DNA of 64,000 nt. Source: Tsukamurella pulmonis (GTDB lineage Bacteria > Actinomycetota > Actinomycetes > Mycobacteriales > Mycobacteriaceae). The DNA is taken from NCBI RefSeq assembly GCF_900103175.1, contig NZ_FNLF01000002.1, positions 2,680,136 through 2,744,135 of the forward strand, given 5' to 3'. Shown piece after piece: positions 49,684 through 64,000 of the stretch. Every line of letters starts with the position of its first letter. Position 1 is the first letter of the stretch. Position numbers and translations under genes: made by a program. Under the pieces are notes generated by a model. The model did no database searches, was not told where the DNA came from, and worked only from the letters and a program-made list of their open reading frames with translations.

Positions 49684-50282
49684 CGCAGCGCCGGTCGGGC
49701 CGCAGGTCCGGCAGCCCGGACACGCGCGCCGAGATCCTCGGGGCCGCGCGCGCCGCGTTCGCCCGTGGCGGCCTCGCCGGCACGACGGTGCGATCGATCG
49801 CCGGGGCCGCCGGCGTGGACACGGCGCTGGTGCACCACTACTTCGGCACCAAGCAGCAGCTGTACCTGGCCGCGCTCGCGATCCCCGTCGACCCGGAGTT
49901 CGTGCGCGCGCCGCTGCGGGAGGCACCGCTCGAGGAAGCCGCACCCGTCCTCCTGCGTGCGCTGCTGACCATGTGGGACGGCCCGTTGCGGGAGGTGGGC
50001 GTCGCGGTGATCCGCACCAACCTCGGCAACGACGGTGACCCGGCGATCGTGCGCGGCTTCCTGCTCGAGATCGCCCTCGCCGAGCTGATCGAGCGGATGG
50101 ACGCGGGCCCCGGCGACGGGGTGCTGCGCGCGAACCTCATGATCGCCCAGGTCTTCGGCCTACTGGTCGCGCGTTACGTCGTCGGCTTCGAGCCCCTCGC
50201 CTCGCTCACCGTCGACGAGGTCGTCGCCCTCGCCGCGCCGCCGCTGCAGCAGGTGATCACCGGCCCGCTCCCCCGCGCCTGA
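49680..50282 (+). CDS. TetR-family repressor of the ABC exporter operon
   Basis: 200 aa. N-terminal HTH (ILGAARAAFARGGLAGTTVRS, then IAGAAGVDTALVHHYFGTK). The C-terminal domain ends with the TetR_C-like segment found in actinobacterial repressors. As third gene of the operon with a strong palindrome at the promoter, it most likely represses the operon until the exported compound binds. Its stop lies 9 bp from the argH stop (convergent). Confidence 0.92.
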   Translation: MTQRRSGRRSGSPDTRAEILGAARAAFARGGLAGTTVRSIAGAAGVDTALVHHYFGTKQQLYLAALAIPVDPEFVRAPLREAPLEEAAPVLLRALLTMWDGPLREVGVAVIRTNLGNDGDPAIVRGFLLEIALAELIERMDAGPGDGVLRANLMIAQVFGLLVARYVVGFEPLASLTVDEVVALAAPPLQQVITGPLPRA

Positions 50283-50291
50283 TTCCTCGGG

Positions 50292-55831
<5,540 letters not shown>

Positions 55832-55836
55832 GTGTC

Positions 55837-56738
55837 TCAGATCCAGGTCTGTGAAGGAGTTTTCGGCGGGGTCACCATGGTGCCGATGCCCTTGCTCGTG
55901 AACAGTTCGAGGAGCACGGAGTGCGGCACCCGCCCGTCGATGACGTGCGCGGTGGGGACGCCCCCGTGCACGGCTCGCAGGCAGGCCTCCATCTTGGGGA
56001 CCATGCCGGAATCGAGGCTCGGCAGCAGTTCCGTCAACGCGTCCGTGTCGATCTCGGAGGTCAGCGACGAGCGGTCGGGCCAGTTCGTGTACAGCCCCTC
56101 GACGTCGGTGAGCACCACCAGTTTCTGCGCGCCCAGCGCCTCCGCGAGCGCGGCGGCGGCGGTGTCGGCGTTGATGTTGTGCACCACACCGTCGGCGTCG
56201 GGGGCAATCGTGGAGATCACGGGGATCCGGCCCGCCGCGATGAGGTCGTTCACCGCGTCGGGGCTCACCGATGTGACGTCGCCGACCAGCCCGATGTCGG
56301 TGGGCGCACCGTCGACCACGACCTCCCGGCGGGTGGCCGTGAACAGGTGCGCGTCCTCGCCGGACATGCCGACGGCGAAGGGCCCGTAGGAGTTGATCAG
56401 CCCGACGAGCTCGCGCCCGACCTGGCCGAAGAGCACCATGCGCACCACGTCCATCACCTCGGGCGTGGTCACGCGGAAGCCGCCGCGGAACTCGCCCTCC
56501 ATGCCGAGCCGCTTGAGCATCGCGTTGATCTGCGGGCCCCCACCGTGCACCACCACGGGGTGCAGGCCGCAGGTCCGCAGGAACACCATGTCCTGCGCGA
56601 AGGAGCGCTTGAGCTCGTCGTCGACCATGGCGTTGCCGCCGTACTTGACCACGACGGTCTTGCCGTGGAAGTCCAGGAGCCACGGCAACGCCTCGGCGAG
56701 GACGCCGGCCTTGTCGAGCGGCGTGAGATCGGGTGCGG

Positions 56739-56742
<4 letters not shown>
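55837..56742 (-). CDS. argB: Acetylglutamate kinase
   Basis: 301 aa. Phosphorylates N-acetylglutamate; usual point of arginine feedback. [49 protein letters not shown] and [18 protein letters not shown] are all family motifs. The N-terminal helix typical of arginine-sensitive hexameric kinases is present ([20 protein letters not shown]). It overlaps argJ by 4 bp (ATGA). Confidence 0.97.
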
Positions 56743-58996
<2,254 letters not shown>

Positions 58997-59123
58997 CTAT
59001 TCACACTGGCTCGGCGAACCCACTTCCTTGGCACCCCCACAGCTTCCCGCCAGGCTCCGACCAGGCGTGATGGGCACGGTCGATAGCAGTAACGATCCAC
59101 TGCACCCGTCCGAAAGACCTGAT

Positions 59124-59348
59124 ATGCGCAACGACCTTCCGAACTCGAACCCCGACGCCCTGACGCAGCCGCTGTCGCTCCCGCGCCGCGAGCGCGGCCT
59201 GCGCGGCAGCGTCAACCGCGTCCTCGACGGCTTCGCACCGCGCGTGGAGAACCGCGCCATGCTGGTGAAGATGGGCCGCGGGCGCCCCAGCCTGGTGGGC
59301 GATCACCGGCGCGGCAACCACATCACGCAGGCCTTCCACCTGGGCTGA
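59124..59348 (+). CDS. Small basic hypothetical protein divergent from argC
   Basis: 74 aa from the ATG at 59124, not recognised. It has a run LPRRERGLRGSVNRVLDGF, then VENRAMLVKMGRGRPSLVGD and an ending HRRGNHITQAFHLG. The frame is open from an ATG at 58989 next to argC, but that part is atypical in composition, so the inner ATG is favoured. Strongly basic, so it might bind nucleic acid. It lies between the argC promoter and the convergent crotonase gene. Confidence 0.45.
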   Translation: MRNDLPNSNPDALTQPLSLPRRERGLRGSVNRVLDGFAPRVENRAMLVKMGRGRPSLVGDHRRGNHITQAFHLG

Positions 59349-59359
59349 GCACCGCCGCG

Positions 59360-60148
59360 TCAGGCGAAGCGCGCGAGCCGCGCCGCCGCGGCGTCGCTGG
59401 TGCCGGTCCGGGCGATGGTGCGGCGCTCGTCGTCGAGTTGCTCGCCGTAGCTGCTCGCGTACGACGCCCGTACCAGGCGGCGCGCCTCGCCCAGACCTGG
59501 GTACGGGCCGGCGAGGAGCCGGTCCACCGCCGCGCCCACCTCGGCCTCGAGCTCGCCCCCGGGCACGGCCCGGTCGATGAGGTCCCATGCGGCGGCGGTC
59601 GGCGCATCGATCCGCTCGCCGTCCAGCAGCATCCGGAGCGCGCGCCGCATCCCCACCGCCTTCGGCAGCAGCGCCGACACGCCGCAGTCGGGGCTCAGCC
59701 CCACGCCCGCGTACGCCGTGGAGAAGTGCGCCGCATCCGCCGCGATCGCGACGTCGGCGGCGAGCACCAGCCCGAGGCCGCCGCCCGCGACCGGACCCTG
59801 GATCGCGGCGACCACCGGCACGGCAAGCCGGTCCAGCCCCGCGAGCGCCTCGTGGATCGTGCCGGCCAACACGTCGAGCATCGTCCCGCGATCCGATGCC
59901 GCGACCATCGCCTTGACGTCGCCGCCCGCGCAGAAGAACCGCCCTTCGGCGCGCAGCACGATCACGCGGACCGCATCGTTGGCGCCGATGGACCGCACGG
60001 CTGCGACGAGCGCGTCCGCCAGCGGCTGGTTCAGGGCGTTCGCGGCGTCGGGTCGCTGCAGGGTGAGGGTCGCGACGCCCCGCTCGTCGATGCCGAAGCC
60101 CAGTCCCGCGCCGCCCGCCGGCGCGCTCTCGCCCGTCTCGTCCACCAC
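59360..60148 (-). CDS. Crotonase-family protein, PaaG/isomerase-like
   Basis: 262 aa. Enoyl-CoA hydratase/isomerase fold: oxyanion-hole segments FFCAGGDVKAM and GPVAGGGLGLVLAADV. Where hydratases have the second catalytic Glu, this protein has Asp in GLSPDCGVSALLP, which is the arrangement of PaaG-like isomerases. So an isomerase acting on enoyl-CoA (fatty-acid or aromatic degradation) is more likely than a hydratase. No operon partner is evident; the gap to the PIG-L gene is 71 bp. Confidence 0.88.
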   Translation of the reverse strand: MVDETGESAPAGGAGLGFGIDERGVATLTLQRPDAANALNQPLADALVAAVRSIGANDAVRVIVLRAEGRFFCAGGDVKAMVAASDRGTMLDVLAGTIHEALAGLDRLAVPVVAAIQGPVAGGGLGLVLAADVAIAADAAHFSTAYAGVGLSPDCGVSALLPKAVGMRRALRMLLDGERIDAPTAAAWDLIDRAVPGGELEAEVGAAVDRLLAGPYPGLGEARRLVRASYASSYGEQLDDERRTIARTGTSDAAAARLARFA

Positions 60149-60219
60149 TGAATCCTTCTTCCGCCGCGGGAACCGTTCGCGCCCACACTCTCACAGCGCG
60201 GTACCCGCGCTGCGGTCGG

Positions 60220-60888
60220 TCAGGCGAGGTCCCGGAAGCCCACGGTGTGCCGGTACTCGCCGCGCGGCAGGCACGCGGAGGCGACCTGCGCGCGGGCCTG
60301 CTCGATCACCGGCGTCTGCGGGTCCAGCACGGACAGGTACTGCCGGTGCTCGGCGAGCGACTCCACCGCGCGCTCGGTGAATCCCGTGACGTCGACGATC
60401 AGCGTGGGATCGGGGCACGTCTGGAACAGCCGCACGCCGGCCTCGGCGCCCGCCTCGGCGACCGCGCGGGTGAACTCCATGTGGTCGCTCTGATTGGCGA
60501 TACCGTTGCCCCAGTCCGGTCCGCCCCACAGCGTGATCACGATGTCGGGTGCGTACCGGGCGATGGACTTGCGGATCGATTCCCGCAGCTCCGGGGTGTT
60601 GCGCAGCTGCGAATCCGGGTAGCCCCAGAACCGCACCTCGTCGACCCCGACGACGGCGGCGGACCGTCGCTGCTCCTCCTCGCGCACGGGGCCGGCGGTG
60701 CCGGGCGACATGCCCTCGATGCCCTCCTCACCCGAGGTCGCGAGACCGTAGGCCACCGTCCTCCCCTCGGACGTCCAGCGGGCGACGGCGGCGGCCATCC
60801 CGTACTCGGGGTCGTCCGGGTGCGCCACCAGGACGAGCGCCGTGGTCCAGTCCTCGGGGAAGATCTGCGGCTCGCTCACGCTCCCCAC
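60220..60888 (-). CDS. PIG-L/LmbE family deacetylase
   Basis: 222 aa. Zinc-dependent N-deacetylase. AHPDDPEYG carries the AHPDD catalytic/zinc motif (23-27), and SDHMEFTRAV gives the third ligand His. The M. tuberculosis relatives MshB and Mca act on mycothiol intermediates; this one is shorter than those (about 300 aa) and more like the general PIG-L hydrolases. The substrate is unknown. Confidence 0.9.
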   Translation of the reverse strand: MGSVSEPQIFPEDWTTALVLVAHPDDPEYGMAAAVARWTSEGRTVAYGLATSGEEGIEGMSPGTAGPVREEEQRRSAAVVGVDEVRFWGYPDSQLRNTPELRESIRKSIARYAPDIVITLWGGPDWGNGIANQSDHMEFTRAVAEAGAEAGVRLFQTCPDPTLIVDVTGFTERAVESLAEHRQYLSVLDPQTPVIEQARAQVASACLPRGEYRHTVGFRDLA

Positions 60889-60906
60889 GCTAGAGGCCGG
60901 GACCGG

Positions 60907-62100
60907 TCAGCGCAGCAACTCGACCGAGACGCCGTCGGCGAACCGGTAGGGCTGCGCCGCGATCACCCCGGACAGCACGCGCCGCAGCCGGGAGATCTCG
61001 GCCCGCACCGTGACGACCCGCCCGCGGTCGCCGAACAACGCCTGCGCCAACTGCGCGGCGGTGTGCCCGGCACCGTCGGCGAGCAGGGCGAGGATCTGCG
61101 CGTGCCGCGGGGAGGGCTGGTACCGCCACGCGCCCCCGCGGCCCGCGACGGCGACCTCCGGTGCGCGGCCGGGCCGCAGGTCGAGCGTCACGCGGGTGAC
61201 CGGCTCCGCCCCGTCGCCCGGATCGGGCTGCAGCAGCCACCCGCCCGGCAGCGGCTCGACGGTGCACGGGCCGAGTTCGGGCAGCAGGACGCTCGGCCCC
61301 GTCAGGTCGGTCGGCAGCGCGACGCGCGTGCGCGGGGGCAGTGCGCCGACCGCGGCGACCCACCCGTTCACGTCCACGGCCAGTCCCGGCCGGCCGAGCC
61401 CGGCCAGCATCGGCGCCGCCACGGACCGCAGCCGTTCCAGGCCCGCGAGGTGCGCCTCGCGCAGCCGCGCCTCGGCCAGCTTGGCGACGGTCGAGACCAG
61501 AGCGAGCGTCGTCGGGTGCACCGTCGCGGCGGGACCGGAGACGTCGACCACGCCCAGGATGTGGCCGGTGTGCACGTCGCGGATGGGCGCGCCCGCACAG
61601 GTCCAGGCATGGTGACTGCGGGCGAAGTGCTCGGCGGAGAAGATCTGCACGGGCGTGCGCGAGGCGATGGCCGTCCCGATCGCGTTGGTCCCCACCTCAT
61701 CCTCGGCCCAGCCCGCGCCCTCGACGAAGCCGAGCCGGTCCGCGTGCGCGAGGACCCGCGTCGAGCCGGAGCGCCACAGCACGCGGCCGAACCGATCGGC
61801 GATGACGAGGATGTTGTCGCCGTCGGCGGTGAGCGGGTCCAGGCCCGCGGTCAGCTCCTCGAGCACGGGGCCGAGGCCCGACTGTCGTCGCCGCAGCTCG
61901 AGATCCATCCACCCGAGGGCGGGCGCGGCATCCGCGTCGGGCGCGAGTCCCGCCGCGAGCACCCGCTCCCAGGAGTCGCCGATCACGCCGCGCGGCCTGG
62001 CCGGCGGTCGGTCGCCGCTCATGGTCGCGTCGTAGACCTGCGTGAGCAGGCGCGCGTAGCTCCGCGGGTCCTCGCCCGCCGACATCGCCGGTTCCGTCAT
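60907..62100 (-). CDS. GAF-domain transcriptional regulator (AcoR-like, no sigma-54 domain)
   Basis: 397 aa. N-terminal helical region with GVIGDSWERVLAAGL, then a GAF domain (NILVIADRFGRVLWRSGS; EDEVGTNAIGTAIASRTPVQI; HHAWTCAGAPIRDVHTGHIL), which is the sensor of acetoin-type activators. There is no AAA/GAFTGA module. The C-terminus is a winged HTH (QILALLADGAGHTAAQL; VVTVRAEISRLRRVL), an arrangement usual in actinobacteria. Its paralogue lies at 62974-64000. It probably controls the SDR gene 13 bp away. Confidence 0.88.
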   Translation of the reverse strand: MTEPAMSAGEDPRSYARLLTQVYDATMSGDRPPARPRGVIGDSWERVLAAGLAPDADAAPALGWMDLELRRRQSGLGPVLEELTAGLDPLTADGDNILVIADRFGRVLWRSGSTRVLAHADRLGFVEGAGWAEDEVGTNAIGTAIASRTPVQIFSAEHFARSHHAWTCAGAPIRDVHTGHILGVVDVSGPAATVHPTTLALVSTVAKLAEARLREAHLAGLERLRSVAAPMLAGLGRPGLAVDVNGWVAAVGALPPRTRVALPTDLTGPSVLLPELGPCTVEPLPGGWLLQPDPGDGAEPVTRVTLDLRPGRAPEVAVAGRGGAWRYQPSPRHAQILALLADGAGHTAAQLAQALFGDRGRVVTVRAEISRLRRVLSGVIAAQPYRFADGVSVELLR

Positions 62101-62113
62101 CGGGGTCCCTCGG

Positions 62114-62884
62114 TCACCGGTAGACCAGGCCGCCGTCGATCAGCACCGCCTGCCCCGTCATGTAGTCCGAGTCGGGCGAGGCCAGGTGGGAGACGAAGGC
62201 GGCGACGTCCTCGGGGGTCTGCGCGCGGCCGAGGGCGATCCCGCCCACGAACTGGTCGTAGGTCGCGCCGACCTCGGCGCCCGTGAGCTCGGCGAACCGG
62301 CGGTCGATCTCGACCCACATGTCGGTGCCCACCACGCCGGGGCAGTAGGCGTTGACCGTGATGCCGTGGGTCGCGTACTCCTTCGCGGCGGCCTGGGTGA
62401 AGCCGCGGACCGCGAACTTGGTGGCGCTGTACGCGCCGAGCATGGCGAAGCCCTCGTGCCCGGCGATGGACGCGGCGTTGACGATCTTGCCGCGCACGCC
62501 GCGCTCGATGAAGGAGGCCGCCGCCGCCTGGATGCCCCAGAGCACGCCGTCGACGTTGACGGAGAACAGTCGGCGCAGTTCCTCGGGCGTCACGTCCGCG
62601 ACCGGCCCGACCAGCGCGACGCCGGCGTTGTTGATCATCACATCGAGCCCACCCAGCGCCTCGACGGCGGCTGCGACGACGCCGAAGACCGCGTCGCGAT
62701 CGGAGACGTCGGCCGTGAGCGCGACCGCGCGGCGTCCCGTCGACCGGATCTCCTCCGCGACGGCCTCGACGCCGTCGGCGGTGAGGTCCACCAGTGCCAG
62801 GTCCAGACCGTCGGCCGCGAGTCGTCGCGCGATACCCGCGCCGATCCCTCGTCCCGCCCCCGTCACCAATGCGATGCGTGCCAT
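62114..62884 (-). CDS. SDR, acetoin (diacetyl) reductase/2,3-butanediol dehydrogenase type
   Basis: 256 aa. Classical SDR: VTGAGRGIGAGIARRL, Asp in LVDLTADG (NAD preference), NNAG, VNAAS, and AYSATKFAV with catalytic Tyr and Lys. Blocks such as EYATHGITVNAYCPGVVGTD and DMWVEIDRRFAEL are close to acetoin/diacetyl reductases, which also fits the neighbouring AcoR-like GAF regulators. AAGGGA lies upstream of the ATG. It is preceded by a promoter with a palindrome. Confidence 0.88.
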   Translation of the reverse strand: MARIALVTGAGRGIGAGIARRLAADGLDLALVDLTADGVEAVAEEIRSTGRRAVALTADVSDRDAVFGVVAAAVEALGGLDVMINNAGVALVGPVADVTPEELRRLFSVNVDGVLWGIQAAAASFIERGVRGKIVNAASIAGHEGFAMLGAYSATKFAVRGFTQAAAKEYATHGITVNAYCPGVVGTDMWVEIDRRFAELTGAEVGATYDQFVGGIALGRAQTPEDVAAFVSHLASPDSDYMTGQAVLIDGGLVYR

Positions 62885-62905
62885 CGTGTGCGTCCCTTCG
62901 TCGAC

Positions 62906-62945
62906 GTGTCACACCGGTCTATGTGACCGGCGACACAGTCGCCAA
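62906..62945 (-). promoter_or_regulatory. Promoter and palindromic operator of the acetoin-type SDR
   Basis: Minus-strand -35 TTGGCG (62945-62940), 18-nt spacer, -10 TAGACC (62921-62916). A two-step palindrome overlaps it: GTGTC (62906-62910) with GACAC (62932-62936), and CCGGTC (62914-62919) with GACCGG (62925-62930). It is probably bound by one or both GAF regulators. Confidence 0.5.
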
Positions 62946-62973
62946 GGTTGCACGGGGTTGCGGCGGCGCCGGC

Positions 62974-64000
62974 TCAGCGGAGCGTCTCGACGGTCACCGC
63001 GTCGGCGAAGCGGTAGGGCTGGGCGGCGATCAGCCCGGAGAGCACCCGGCGCAGCCGGGAGATCTCCGCGCGCACGGTGACCACCCGGCCCGCGTCGCCG
63101 AACAACGCCGCCGCGACCTGCGCCGCGGTCCGCCCGTGCCCGTCGGAGAGGAGCTCGAGGATCTGCGCGTGCCGGGGCGTGAGCTGGTGCCGCCACTCCC
63201 CCGTGGCGCCCGCGACGGTGACCGACGGGGCCTTCCCCGCCCGCAGGTCGAGGGTGACCCGGGTGGTGCCGTCGCGCGGCTCCTCGGCGACGGGCCGCAG
63301 CAGCCAGCCGCCCGGCAACGGTTCGACGGTGCACTGCCCCAGCTCGGGGAGCCACAGGTGGGCGGAGTCCACGGCGCTCGGCAGCGTGACGCGGGTGCAC
63401 GGCGCCAGCTGCCCGACCGCGGCCACCCAGCCGTGGGCGTCGACCACGAGGCCCGGACCCGAGAGTCCCGCGAGCAGGGGCGCCGCGACGGTGCGCAACT
63501 GATCCAGCCCAGCCAGGTGCGCCTCGCGCAGCGAAGCCTCGGCCAGGCTCGCAACGGCGGCGACCAGCGCCAACGTCGTGGGATGCACGGTGGACGCGGG
63601 CCCGCTCACGTCCACGACGCCGAGCACCCGGCCCGTGCGGCGATCCCGGATCGGCGCCGCCGAGCAGGTCCACGGGTGCTGGTTGCGGGCGAAGTGCTCC
63701 GCGGAGAAGGTCTGCACGGCCGCCCGGGAGGCCAGCGCGGTACCGATGGCGTTGGTGCCCACGTCGTTCTCCGACCACGCGGCGCCCTCGACGAAGCCGA
63801 GCCGGTCGGCCTCGCGGAGCACCCGCGTCGAGCCGCTGCGCCAGAGCAGGCGGCCCTCGGCGTCGGAGACGACCATGATGCTCGATCCGGCGTCGGTGAT
63901 CGGCGCCAGACCGCCCGTGAAGTCGTCGATCAAGCCGGCCAGCCCCGACTCCCGGCGCAGCCGGGCGAGGGCGGCCGAGTGGATCGCGGGCGCGGCGCCC
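62974..64000 (-). CDS. GAF-domain transcriptional regulator, paralogue, 5' end cut by window
   Basis: At least 341 residues; the start lies beyond the window edge, because the frame stays open to base 64000 and the outer part still aligns with the paralogue at 60907-62100. The GAF block (IMVVSDAEGRLLWRSGS; ENDVGTNAIGTALASRAAVQ; QHPWTCSAAPIRDRRTGRVL) and winged HTH (QILELLSDGHGRTAAQV) run in parallel with the other gene. The C-terminal LSGLIAAQPYRFADAVTVETLR is nearly the same in both. Together with the first regulator it brackets the SDR. Confidence 0.88.
   Translation of the reverse strand, partial: GAAPAIHSAALARLRRESGLAGLIDDFTGGLAPITDAGSSIMVVSDAEGRLLWRSGSTRVLREADRLGFVEGAAWSENDVGTNAIGTALASRAAVQTFSAEHFARNQHPWTCSAAPIRDRRTGRVLGVVDVSGPASTVHPTTLALVAAVASLAEASLREAHLAGLDQLRTVAAPLLAGLSGPGLVVDAHGWVAAVGQLAPCTRVTLPSAVDSAHLWLPELGQCTVEPLPGGWLLRPVAEEPRDGTTRVTLDLRAGKAPSVTVAGATGEWRHQLTPRHAQILELLSDGHGRTAAQVAAALFGDAGRVVTVRAEISRLRRVLSGLIAAQPYRFADAVTVETLR

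Overview
The window is high-GC DNA of a mycolic-acid-type actinobacterium. Much of the gene order follows that of Mycobacterium tuberculosis: argCJBDFRGH; tyrS-mpg-Trm112; Rv1691-Rv1692-tlyA-nadK-recN-steA-mctB-pyrG-nudix-xerD; and parA-scpA-scpB-rluB-cmk-der. The 16S rRNA reads as Mycobacteriales. Tsukamurella is my best guess at genus, made from memory of its 16S rRNA and not from a search.

Region 1 (1-8.7 kb) is the right end of an integrated phage-related element that runs off the left edge. A tyrosine integrase points at a tRNA-Pro(GGG) gene, whose 3' end is the likely attachment site. Behind it are a divergent leaderless promoter pair, an excisionase-like protein, a protein with ADP-ribosyltransferase-like motifs, a primase/helicase-like protein, and a large inverted iteron array around an AT-rich core that looks like a replication origin. 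A packaging operon follows, every gene overlapping the next by 4 bp: TerS-like HTH protein, three unknowns, large terminase. The layout resembles a phage satellite of the PICI or phiRv type more than a complete prophage.

Region 2 (8.7-15.3 kb) holds mostly secreted, lipid- or iron-related genes: a sugar-dehydrogenase-like lipoprotein, a PtpB-like phosphatase, a DUF2252 protein, a siderophore-interacting ferric reductase with an IdeR-like box, and a lone MCE protein.

Region 3 (15.6-35 kb) is a long, almost entirely minus-strand housekeeping block for nucleotide synthesis, ribosome biogenesis, chromosome segregation, recombination and septation. Many genes overlap by 4 bp. It ends at a TPR protein with an Arg/Gly/Asp repeat tract.

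Region 4 (35-41.1 kb) is one complete rRNA operon on the minus strand (16S-23S-5S, no spacer tRNA). It has three to four tandem promoters and recognisable 16S and 23S precursor stems, and it sits between tyrS and the TPR gene.

Region 5 (41.2-50.3 kb) contains tyrS, mpg and a Trm112-like gene, then an accessory metabolic island: an alcohol dehydrogenase with a DUF4334 partner, two SDRs, a PucR-type regulator, and an ABC exporter operon that encodes its own TetR repressor and carries a 32-bp palindrome at its promoter.

Region 6 (50.3-59 kb) is the arginine operon argCJBDFRGH on the minus strand, with an ArgR-box-like TGCA array over a leaderless argC start. Its argG is the long E. coli-type enzyme, not the short type found in Mycobacterium.

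Region 7 (59-64 kb) has a PaaG-like crotonase, a PIG-L deacetylase, and an SDR (acetoin/butanediol type) flanked by two paralogous GAF regulators, the second cut by the window end. I see no CRISPR array and no insertion sequence.
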